Shown: piece by piece, positions 1 through 5,910 of the stretch
Numbering within the stretch: the first letter of the stretch is position 1
Layout: each line of letters starts with the position of its first letter
Source of the DNA: Anaerolineae bacterium
Lineage (GTDB): Bacteria > Chloroflexota > Anaerolineae > JAFGEY01
Direction: 5' to 3'
Assembly (NCBI GenBank): GCA_016929205.1
Contig: JAFGJF010000006.1
Location: 1-6,341, forward strand
Length of the DNA: 6,341 bases
The notes under the pieces: model-generated
Databases searched by the model: none
Seen by the model: only the letters and a program-made list of their open reading frames with translations
Told to the model about the DNA's origin: nothing
Position numbers and translations under genes: made by a program

Positions 1-1
1 A

Positions 2-649
2 TGGCTGCTGCCGGACGATCCGCTGTTCGATCCTATCTACGCCTACCTGGCCGATGCCGGCAAAACGCTGTTGATGCACATTGGCGAGCCGTTGGCCTGT
101 TGGCAGCCGCTGGATGACAACAATCCTCATCGTGGTTACTATGGCAGCCATCCTGAATGGTACATGTACGACAAGCCAGGCGTGCCCTCGCACCAGGATC
201 TGATCGCTGCCCGCGACCGGGTGCTGGCCAAACATCCGAATCTGCGGGCGGTGGGCGCGCACCTGGGCAGCCTCGAATACGACGTGACCAAAGTGGCAAC
301 GCGGCTCGATCGTTATCCCAATTTTGTTGTAGACACATCGGCCCGATTACACGACCTGATCGCCCAAGATCGAGAGGTCGTGCGCCGCTTTTTTGTAGCC
401 TACCAAGATCGTATTTTGTTCGGCACGGACATTGTTGCGCGCAACGCGCTGTCGTCTACTATGCCCCAAGCTGAACGGCAAGCACACCTGGAACGCATTG
501 AGAACCACTATCGTTCCGAATTTGCTTACCTGGAGAGTGACCAGGCAGTAACCCTGCGTGGCCGCCAGGTTCGGGGTTTGGGGCTGCCGCCTGCTGTGCT
601 GGAAAAGCTCTATCACGTCAATGCTGAAACGTGGTATCCGGGGCTCTAG
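2..649 (+). CDS. Amidohydrolase-2 family metal-dependent hydrolase, C-terminal part (5' end outside window)
   Basis: The reading frame is open from base 2 to the TAG at 647-649, so the gene starts left of the window and 215 codons are visible. The fragment is the second half of a TIM-barrel amidohydrolase of the amidohydrolase-2 (COG2159-like) type. Visible landmarks are MHIGEP (His at 77-79), the strand-end motif VGAHLGS (His at 260-262), and LFGTDI (Asp at 428-430), which in this family carry metal-binding or catalytic residues. It ends with the usual YHVNAETWYPGL-type tail in which a conserved Asn-Ala pair precedes the C-terminus. The N-terminal HxH metal motif would lie outside the window. 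Such proteins hydrolyse or decarboxylate small substrates in the cytoplasm; some relatives are sugar lactonases. Its position 22 nt before a sugar-acid-dehydratase-like gene makes a lactonase-type role attractive, but the substrate cannot be read from the sequence. Methionine or TTG codons near 71 are internal, because homologous sequence (WLLPDDPLFDPIYAYLADAGK) continues upstream of them. Confidence 0.85.
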   Translation, partial: WLLPDDPLFDPIYAYLADAGKTLLMHIGEPLACWQPLDDNNPHRGYYGSHPEWYMYDKPGVPSHQDLIAARDRVLAKHPNLRAVGAHLGSLEYDVTKVATRLDRYPNFVVDTSARLHDLIAQDREVVRRFFVAYQDRILFGTDIVARNALSSTMPQAERQAHLERIENHYRSEFAYLESDQAVTLRGRQVRGLGLPPAVLEKLYHVNAETWYPGL

Positions 650-657
650 GGCTTGAT

Positions 658-664
658 AAAGGAG
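658..664 (+). promoter_or_regulatory. Ribosome binding site AAAGGAG of the enolase-superfamily gene
   Basis: AAAGGAG matches the anti-Shine-Dalgarno complement. Two consecutive ATG codons follow at 669 and 672. The spacer from GGAG is 4 nt to the first and 7 nt to the second, so the second ATG is the better placed start. Confidence 0.7.
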
Positions 665-671
665 TGGTATG

Positions 672-1820
672 ATGAAAATCGTGGATATCGTGGTCGAGAC
701 GTTTTCGTACAGGTCACAGATCGTTCGAGACTCGGAAGGACATACGCATCCCGGCCCCGAGCACGATGCGACACAGTCTTTGCTGCGGATTGTCACCGAC
801 GAAGGGATAGAGGGATACGCTTTCGGAGCCAGCGCGGGCGCGATAGAACGTATTGTCAAACCGATGCTGGTCGGTGCGGATCCGTTCTACCGGGAACGAA
901 TCTGGCAGCAGCTCAAGGAGCGGCAGCGTTTGCACCTGGGCACCCTGTCCGATCGCATATTGTGCGCGGTGGACCTGGCCCTGTGGGACCTGGCCGGGCG
1001 TGCCTTGAACCAACCTGTTTACAAGCTGTTGGGCGGCTACCGCGATCGCGTTCCGGCCTATGCCAGCACGATGTGCGGCGATGTGCTGGAAGGCGGCCTG
1101 GACACGCCCGAGGCTTATGCTACGTTCGCGATCGCGTGCCGGAAACGGGGATATCCGGCTTTCAAGCTGCATACCTGGCAGCCCCCTGTACCCGGCGCGC
1201 CGGACGTCAAGCGAGATGTCGCCGCCTGTGCCGCGGTGCGGGAAGCAGTCGGGGATGGTGTGGACCTGATGCTGGACCCGTTTCATTATTACAGCCGCGA
1301 GGAGGCGCTGTACCTGGGCAAAGCGCTGGAAAAGCTCGACTATTACTGGATGGAGGAACCGATGGACGAACACAGCACCTCGTCGTACGTCTGGTTGAGC
1401 GAGCAGTTGGCGATGCCCATCGTGGGGCCCGAGACGGCGGAAGGCAAGATGCATACCCGTGCGGAATGGATCGTGCGCGGCGCGTCTGATATCAGCCGGG
1501 GTGGGGTGGGTGACGTGGGCGGGATCACGCCGTTGATCAAGGTCGTTCACCTGTGCGAGTCTTTTGGGGTGCGCATGGAGGTGCACGGCGGCGACGCGGC
1601 CAATCTGCACGTCCTGTGCGCGATGGGCATTCCGGGCCAATATTACGAGCGCGGTCTGCTCCATCCGTTCGTTGATTACGAACGACCCAGCCCCTGGCTC
1701 AATGCGCTGGACGATCCCATGGATGACGAAGGATATGTGCACGTCTCGCAGCGGCCGGGATTGGGCCAGGACATCCATTTCGACTATATACGGGCGAACC
1801 GGATAGAGATTACTGGATAG
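672..1820 (+). CDS. Enolase-superfamily protein, mandelate racemase/sugar-acid dehydratase-like, with atypical catalytic residues
   Basis: A 382-residue protein (383 if the ATG at 669 is used), the usual length for the mandelate racemase/muconate lactonizing branch of the enolase superfamily. The capping N-terminal domain (about residues 1-125) is followed by the beta/alpha barrel. Visible active-site elements, numbered from 672: K165-L-H167 where most relatives have KxK; metal ligands D202 in MLDPF, E228/E229 in WMEEP and E254 in VGPET; and H305 in MEVHGG, the position of the mandelate racemase catalytic His. The segment SDISRGGVGDVGGIT aligns with the strand that normally carries the Asp partner of that His, but the residue 27 before H305 is Gly278, not Asp. 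Family knowledge: these are cytoplasmic Mg-dependent enzymes abstracting a proton alpha to a carboxylate, mostly sugar-acid dehydratases. The gene sits between an amidohydrolase and an aldo/keto reductase, consistent with sugar-acid catabolism. I recall similar actinobacterial and Chloroflexota proteins annotated only generically; the substrate is unknown. Confidence 0.9.
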   Translation: MKIVDIVVETFSYRSQIVRDSEGHTHPGPEHDATQSLLRIVTDEGIEGYAFGASAGAIERIVKPMLVGADPFYRERIWQQLKERQRLHLGTLSDRILCAVDLALWDLAGRALNQPVYKLLGGYRDRVPAYASTMCGDVLEGGLDTPEAYATFAIACRKRGYPAFKLHTWQPPVPGAPDVKRDVAACAAVREAVGDGVDLMLDPFHYYSREEALYLGKALEKLDYYWMEEPMDEHSTSSYVWLSEQLAMPIVGPETAEGKMHTRAEWIVRGASDISRGGVGDVGGITPLIKVVHLCESFGVRMEVHGGDAANLHVLCAMGIPGQYYERGLLHPFVDYERPSPWLNALDDPMDDEGYVHVSQRPGLGQDIHFDYIRANRIEITG

Positions 1821-1846
1821 ACAGGATTCGCAGGATTGACAGGATT
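1811..1846 (+). repeat. 9-bp tandem repeat, four units (consensus gACAGGATT), overlapping a stop codon
   Basis: Read in 9-base steps the sequence is tactggata (1811-1819), gacaggatt (1820-1828), cgcaggatt (1829-1837) and gacaggatt (1838-1846). Units 2 and 4 are identical, unit 3 differs at two positions and unit 1 is degenerate. The array starts inside the last codons of the enolase-superfamily gene: its TAG stop is 1818-1820. From memory, ACAGGATT iterations of this kind recur between genes in several unrelated large bacterial genomes, so it may be a dispersed repeat family; that is not testable here. It is not palindromic, so it is not a simple terminator. Confidence 0.75.
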
Positions 1847-1879
1847 GCCTGGGCGTTTTCGTGGTTAATTTGATAGAAC

Positions 1880-1885
1880 AGGAGG
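1880..1885 (+). promoter_or_regulatory. Ribosome binding site AGGAGG that fixes the GTG start of the aldo/keto reductase
   Basis: A perfect AGGAGG runs directly into the ATG at 1886 with no spacer, which is unfavourable for initiation there. The next in-frame start, GTG at 1892, lies 6 nt after the motif, an ideal distance, and gives an N-terminus (MNYRSFGK) of the form usual in this reductase family. Confidence 0.8.
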
Positions 1886-1891
1886 ATGGAC

Positions 1892-3058
1892 GTGAATTAC
1901 CGATCGTTTGGAAAACTGGACTGGACCGGCTCGGCGTTGGGGTTTGGCTGTATGCGCTTGCCAACAATTGGCGGCGACCGGTCGAACATAAACGAGGAAG
2001 AAGCAGCCAGGATGGTGCATTATGCCATCGACCATGGTGTGACCTATTTGGACACGGCTTACCCCTATCACGGAGGCAACAGCGAACGTTTTCTGGGGCG
2101 GACGCTGCAGGGTGGGTATCGCGACAAGGTGATGCTGGCGACCAAACTGCCCGTGCGCATGGTCGAATGCAGCGACGATTTCGATCGCTTTCTCAACGAG
2201 CAGCTTGAGAAATTGCAGACCGATCACATCGATTTTTATCTCTTTCACGGGCTGCGCGCGCCCCGCTGGGAGACGGTGCAGCAGTTCGGCCTGCTTGATC
2301 TGGCTGAAAAAGCGATAGCTGATGGGCGGATCCGCTACCTGGGTTTTTCCTTTCACGATTCGTTCGACATGTTTAAAGAGATTATCGATGGCTATGATGG
2401 GTGGACGTTCTGCCAGTTTCAGTACAACTATATGAACGAAGACTATCAGGCCGGCACAAAAGGACTCAAGTACGCAGCAGAGAAGGGCCTGGCGGTAGTG
2501 GTGATGGAGCCCTTGTTGGGCGGCAAACTGGCCGATCCGCCGCAGCCGGTGGCCGAGTTGTGGAACCGCGCGGCACAATCCCGAACGCCCGTCGAGTGGG
2601 CGCTGCAGTGGCTGTGGAACAAACCCGAGGTGTCGGTGGTGTTGAGCGGTATGAGCACGATGCAACAGGTGATCGAAAACGTCGACAGTGCGGGGCGTTC
2701 CAAGATCGGCAGCCTGACAGAGCAAGACCTGGCGCTCGTTGCCCAGGTGCGCGACAAATACGACGAACTTTGTCCTATCCCGTGTACGCAGTGCAGCTAT
2801 TGTATGCCCTGTCCCAACGGCGTCAACATCCCGCGCAATTTTGCCACGTTTAACAATGGGGTGATGTACAATGCCTTTGACGAGGCGCGCCATCGTTACG
2901 GGCGGCAGCCAGAAGAGGAGCGAGCCAGCGCCTGCATCCAGTGCCGCCAGTGCGAAGAGCTATGCCCGCAAGATATCCTGATTAGCGAATGGATGAGTAT
3001 CGTCCACGCCGTACTTGGCGAGGGATTGTCCTACGACGCATGCCAGTTGCCGGGATAA
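1892..3058 (+). CDS. Aldo/keto reductase with C-terminal 4Fe-4S ferredoxin-type domain
   Basis: A 388-residue cytoplasmic oxidoreductase. The aldo/keto reductase barrel occupies about residues 1-285 and carries the classical tetrad, numbered from the GTG: D54 and Y59 (LDTAYPYHGG), K85 (ATKLP) and H119 (YLFHG). A cysteine-rich tail follows. The first cluster of cysteines is C294, C298, C301, C304 and C307 (PCTQCSYCMPCP), followed by GVNIP; the second is C348-x2-C351-x2-C354-x3-C358-P, a standard 4Fe-4S signature. This architecture matches COG1453-type predicted oxidoreductases, common in anaerobes, where the clusters are presumed to pass electrons to or from the barrel; physiological substrates are mostly unknown. 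An upstream ATG at 1886 is possible but sits directly on the AGGAGG. The gene lies 71 nt after the enolase-superfamily gene and 24 nt before the next one. A role in reducing or oxidising a sugar or keto-acid made by the neighbours is inference. Confidence 0.92.
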   Translation: MNYRSFGKLDWTGSALGFGCMRLPTIGGDRSNINEEEAARMVHYAIDHGVTYLDTAYPYHGGNSERFLGRTLQGGYRDKVMLATKLPVRMVECSDDFDRFLNEQLEKLQTDHIDFYLFHGLRAPRWETVQQFGLLDLAEKAIADGRIRYLGFSFHDSFDMFKEIIDGYDGWTFCQFQYNYMNEDYQAGTKGLKYAAEKGLAVVVMEPLLGGKLADPPQPVAELWNRAAQSRTPVEWALQWLWNKPEVSVVLSGMSTMQQVIENVDSAGRSKIGSLTEQDLALVAQVRDKYDELCPIPCTQCSYCMPCPNGVNIPRNFATFNNGVMYNAFDEARHRYGRQPEEERASACIQCRQCEELCPQDILISEWMSIVHAVLGEGLSYDACQLPG

Positions 3059-3082
3059 TCCGTCTCTGTAGATCGTGTATTG

Positions 3083-4303
3083 ATGTTTGCCGTACAGTAT
3101 CTCGAAGATGGTCCGCACATACCGTCGCTGACGCCAGAGCAGGTGGGTGCCCGGCTGCGCGCGGCGTTTGAACGGTTGCCGCTCTCGGCCGTTCTGTTGG
3201 GCTGGCATTTGCCCGAGCGCTTGCTGCACGCCTGCCGGGAGGAAACGGCGCGCCACGACGCCCGGCTTTTTCGCTGGCACCCGCTGCTGACCGGTGACGG
3301 CACATGGATGCCCAAGCCAGCGTGGCAGACGGTGGGCCTGGATGGCAGTATGGTGCCGGGGTTTTGTAACATGCCGGAATTCACCTTTGTCTGCCCAAAC
3401 CGTCCAGTGGTGCGGGATGCGGTTCTGGAGCACCTTCGGCAGATCGTCCGGCGCAGGGAGTATGATGGCTTTTTTCTGGATCGCATCCGCTACCCGTCGC
3501 CGGCCGCCGATCCGACACACCTGCTGGCCTGTTTTTGCGACGACTGCCGCCGTGTTGCAGCCGAGGAGGGGCTGGATCTGGATGGCGCACGGCAGCGCAT
3601 TGTGACCTTGCTGTCGATGCGGCAGGGCAATCGTGCGCCAGTGGGGCCAGGCCTTGCGGTCCAGGCGCTGCTCGATCCCACCGTTTCCGCGCATTTGACG
3701 CCCTCTGTGATGGCTTTACGCGCCGTGCTCGACTTTCGCACACGCAGTATCACCCGCTTTGTGCGCTCTGCCGCCGATCTCATTCGCGGCGAGGGGCTGG
3801 CGGTGGGATTGGACTGTTTTTCACCAGCACTTGCTGCAATGGTCGGCCAGGATTTGAGCGCGTTGGCTGCGCACGGTGACTGGATCAAGGTGATGTCGTA
3901 CGGGCACGTATTCGGCCCGGCGGGGCTGCCGTTTGAGCTGTTGGACCTGGCCGACTGGTTGATCGGCGCCGGTGTACCGGGCGAACGGGACGCTTTGGCA
4001 TGGCTGTCAACGGCGACGCGGCTGCCCCTGCCGTCTACCATGCGCGCCCTGCGGGAGAGCGGGGTATCCTCCCATGCCCTGGCTGACGAGATCGAACGCG
4101 CGCGCCGGGTTGGGGTTAAGACCGTTCTGGCCGGCGTCGAACTGGTCGAGATCGAGGGTGTGTGCGCGCTCGACGAAGCGCAGATCACCTCCGACTTGCG
4201 CGCGATGCATGCCGCTGGCGTAGATGGTCTGGTCTTGTCCTGGGATTTGTGGCACATCCCGCTTGAGCGATTGGATTTGGTCAGGGCGGTCTGGGACGTA
4301 TGA
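3083..4303 (+). CDS. Uncharacterised TIM-barrel protein resembling glycoside-hydrolase-like (GHL) families
   Basis: A 406-residue protein starting at ATG 3083 (a TTG at 3080 precedes it directly; an in-frame TAA at 3056-3058, which is also the stop of the upstream gene, closes the frame). No convincing ribosome binding site is visible, so initiation may depend on ribosomes arriving from the gene 24 nt upstream. Motifs suggest a beta/alpha barrel: YDGFFLDRIRYP (residues 128-138) resembles the strand end of putative glycosyl-hydrolase families where Asp/Arg line the active site; CFCDDCR (150-156) follows, with the spacing seen in some of these families; GLDCFSP (242-248), WIKVMSYGHVF (267-277) and VDGLVLSWDLWHIP (380-393) look like further strand ends. 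The start shows no signal peptide or membrane segment, so it is probably cytoplasmic. It would act on a small glycoside, or not be an enzyme at all. Its stop overlaps the next gene's start. The fold call is moderate, the activity call weak. Confidence 0.65.
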   Translation: MFAVQYLEDGPHIPSLTPEQVGARLRAAFERLPLSAVLLGWHLPERLLHACREETARHDARLFRWHPLLTGDGTWMPKPAWQTVGLDGSMVPGFCNMPEFTFVCPNRPVVRDAVLEHLRQIVRRREYDGFFLDRIRYPSPAADPTHLLACFCDDCRRVAAEEGLDLDGARQRIVTLLSMRQGNRAPVGPGLAVQALLDPTVSAHLTPSVMALRAVLDFRTRSITRFVRSAADLIRGEGLAVGLDCFSPALAAMVGQDLSALAAHGDWIKVMSYGHVFGPAGLPFELLDLADWLIGAGVPGERDALAWLSTATRLPLPSTMRALRESGVSSHALADEIERARRVGVKTVLAGVELVEIEGVCALDEAQITSDLRAMHAAGVDGLVLSWDLWHIPLERLDLVRAVWDV

Positions 4304-5049
4304 TCAGATTACTGGATTCCAGCCGTCCACGACGACGGTCGTGGCGTTGGGTGGCGGCACTGCTGGCTGTCGGCGGTTTGCTGGGTGGGATCGTCTGGCA
4401 CTACCGGCATTTGATCGCCCACGTGGTCGAGTTGGAATGGCAGCGTCGCACACTGCCCGACGATCGCCAGGATATCTCGACGCGCATATGTCCCGGCGCA
4501 CCGTGGCTGCTGCCGACCAGCGGCGTGCTGGGGGTGCTTTATCGCGATCACCGAGTTCCTCCCTACAGTACAGGCCATCTACACACCGGTCTGGACATCT
4601 TTGGCGAGGGTCGGGAGAACACGGTGCCGGTCTACGCCGTGGCCGACGGCCTGCTGACGCGCCTGCCTGGATGGAAGAGCGCGGTGGTCATCCGGCATGA
4701 TGATCCACTGCGACCGGGGGAAATCGTGTGGTCGTTCTATTCGCACATGGCCAGCGGCAGCGGGCGGGAGTCGTACATTGTCGATGATTTCCCGCCGGGC
4801 AGCACGGGTATGCCGGTCGAGGCGGGGCAGCTGCTCGGCTACCAGGGGGTGTGGAGCGGCAATCCACTGACGCCGGGTTGGATGCACCTGCACTTTTCGG
4901 TCGTGCGCGCTGCGGAGGATGGATCGTTTTTGAACGAAACCGTGCTGGAGAACACGCTCGATCCATCACCCTACCTGGGGATCATTGGCAATGCCGATTC
5001 GGGGCAGGCGAACTGGCAGCCGATGCGTTGCCGGGAAGGAACTCCTTGA
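4300..5049 (+). CDS. Membrane-anchored M23 (LytM-type) metallopeptidase
   Basis: A 249-residue protein. Residues 10-16 are basic, followed by a hydrophobic helix at about 17-33 (WVAALLAVGGLLGGIVW), which predicts an N-terminal membrane anchor or uncleaved signal with the rest outside. The M23 domain covers about residues 75-228. Its zinc-site motifs are H95-x3-D99 (HLHTGLD), H149 in FYSHM, and H196-L-H198 (MHLHFS), whose second His is the usual third zinc ligand. All key residues are present, so the site looks catalytically competent. M23 enzymes cleave peptide bridges of peptidoglycan; some are regulators or inactive scaffolds. The ATG at 4300 overlaps the TGA of the upstream gene as ATGA and has no strong ribosome binding site, suggesting translational coupling. 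Coupling of a cell-wall hydrolase to a sugar-metabolism-type run is unusual. Substrate specificity cannot be told. Confidence 0.87.
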   Translation: MIRLLDSSRPRRRSWRWVAALLAVGGLLGGIVWHYRHLIAHVVELEWQRRTLPDDRQDISTRICPGAPWLLPTSGVLGVLYRDHRVPPYSTGHLHTGLDIFGEGRENTVPVYAVADGLLTRLPGWKSAVVIRHDDPLRPGEIVWSFYSHMASGSGRESYIVDDFPPGSTGMPVEAGQLLGYQGVWSGNPLTPGWMHLHFSVVRAAEDGSFLNETVLENTLDPSPYLGIIGNADSGQANWQPMRCREGTP

Positions 5050-5169
5050 GAAGCTCTCTTGAACACTTGTCTCGTTCTGTGTAGGTTGTCGCTCATCTCG
5101 CACGCCAGTGAGCAGTGAAAAATAAAAACTGGAATTCAGCAGTTCAGCATTTGATAGTTGGGACAGCGT
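5050..5169. other. Intergenic spacer with a short 8-bp duplication; base composition changes here
   Basis: A 120-bp gap between the peptidase and the next gene. Its second half is A/T-rich (aaaaataaaaact around 5118-5130), and at 5134-5149 it holds attcagca followed directly by gttcagca, two copies of TTCAGCA. No promoter pair with acceptable spacing and no terminator hairpin with a U-run is evident; GAGA-AGC-TCTC at 5046-5056 is too short to count. Confidence 0.5.
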
Positions 5170-5709
5170 ATGCTGGAAAACAAACGACGTGCGAATCTTC
5201 AAAGCAAGATTGTCATCATTGTCATAGTCACACTTGTGGCTTGTCTGCTTGGCGTTTGGTTGTACTATCTCCGTCTCTTTTCGGGGGGTTTGTCCAAGGC
5301 CACACCGGAGCAGATTTTTAGCGAATACGTTTGGCAATACAATCAAGTTCCATCTCAGGTGACTCAAATCAAAGGGATTGCAGGTGTATCCTTTGGTTAT
5401 AACGGCCCTGCGATTCTTCGGTTCAAGGCGAGCGAATCATTCATTACCGAGATGATCGAAAAGGATTATGGGTACAACGGACTGTATGTTCCATCCCCAT
5501 GTGCCAACTTTTTCGATGTGTCATCGAAAGATCAAGCGGTGTTATCTTCCAATGAGCTAGAGTGGTGGACCCCAGAGAATATTGCTTCACCGACGTGCTA
5601 CCATGCGCAGGGATATCAGGCTGATGATTCGAGGTACTTGTTGATAGACTCAAACAATGGCTTGGTCTACTTTTACCGGACTGCGACGTGTGCATTGTGT
5701 CCTGACTGA
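5170..5709 (+). CDS. Small single-pass membrane protein of unknown function
   Basis: I do not recognise this 179-residue protein. It starts best at ATG 5170 (MLENKRRANL), giving a basic N-terminus followed by a strong hydrophobic helix at about residues 14-34 (IVIIVIVTLVACLLGVWLYYL), then a roughly 145-residue domain outside the membrane. That domain has alternating aromatic and polar stretches: IFSEYVWQYNQVPSQV, a GVSFGYNGPAILRFKAS segment that looks like beta strands, a charged helix around SFITEMIEKDYGYNG, and several cysteines including the pair in TCALCPD at the extreme C-terminus. A TTG at 5158 could extend it by 4 residues, but neither start has a clear ribosome binding site (only a weak GGGACA). 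Hand count over 5221-5700 gives about 47% G+C against about 63% in a sampled neighbouring line, suggesting later arrival by transfer. Partial support comes only from length, helix and codon-like composition; no homologue is claimed. Confidence 0.6.
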   Translation: MLENKRRANLQSKIVIIVIVTLVACLLGVWLYYLRLFSGGLSKATPEQIFSEYVWQYNQVPSQVTQIKGIAGVSFGYNGPAILRFKASESFITEMIEKDYGYNGLYVPSPCANFFDVSSKDQAVLSSNELEWWTPENIASPTCYHAQGYQADDSRYLLIDSNNGLVYFYRTATCALCPD

Positions 5710-5910
5710 GTAGGATGTACTTCGTTGTTTGGCTCTTTAGCGCATAGACAGCGACGCGCAGTATTGATGTCATTGGCACCGTTTGCCGTGTATCCGGTCG
5801 TGGCGGTGAGTGTAGAGTAAAATGATGCGGGCAAGGTTGTGATCGCTCCCAATTTTGACGAGCCATTGCCGGAATTTGAAGCGTTATGAGAGCAATTATA
5901 GTTGGTTCTA
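5710..5910. other. Stretch without an intact gene between converging genes
   Basis: Two hundred bases between the stops of the small membrane protein (+) and the rhamnosidase-like gene (-). No hairpin plus U-run typical of a bidirectional terminator is visible. The + strand carries only very short frames, one of which ends in a coding-like tail described as a separate entry (5821-5889). Otherwise I see nothing in it. Confidence 0.5.
5821..5889 (+). pseudogene. Possible C-terminal remnant of an antitoxin-like gene
   Basis: After an in-frame TAA at 5818-5820 the + strand reads NDAGKVVIAPNFDEPLPEF followed by EAL and TGA (5887-5889). The pattern GKV-x-I/M-x-x-DFD-x-PL-x-x-F near a C-terminus is what I recall from many small Phd/VapB-type or DUF2281-like antitoxins (tails of the form GKVWMAPDFDEPLEDF). 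No start codon or antitoxin body is found in the same frame upstream, and I do not see the body in the other + frames, so if real it is a decayed 3' end. The match is a 20-residue recollection, so chance resemblance is quite possible. Confidence 0.3.

Noticed and set aside
653..1489. 278-codon + strand frame overlapping the enolase-superfamily gene
   Set aside because: Arg/Gly/Cys-rich shift-frame translation of a gene with intact motifs; no independent ribosome binding site or domain.
714..1967. 417-codon open frame on the - strand
   Set aside because: It lies wholly opposite the enolase-superfamily gene and the start of the reductase, both of which have clear family motifs; the antisense product has no recognisable domain. 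High G+C makes long antisense frames common.
1865..2893. 342-codon open frame on the - strand
   Set aside because: Antisense to the aldo/keto reductase, whose tetrad and Fe-S cysteines are unambiguous; no family features in the antisense protein.
3490..4257. 255-codon - strand frame opposite the barrel protein
   Set aside because: Ser/Arg/Thr/Pro-rich low-complexity translation typical of an antisense shadow.
5046..5056. Hairpin GAGA-AGC-TCTC after the peptidase gene as a terminator
   Set aside because: The stem is only four pairs and there is no run of T after it.
5151..5174. Promoter-like TTGATA and TATGCT before and over the orphan gene's start
   Set aside because: The two hexamers are separated by only 12 bp, and the -10-like element overlaps the start codon.
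5767..5820. 17-codon frame MSLAPFAVYPVVAVSVE as a small gene
   Set aside because: No ribosome binding site and no recognisable feature; length is within chance.
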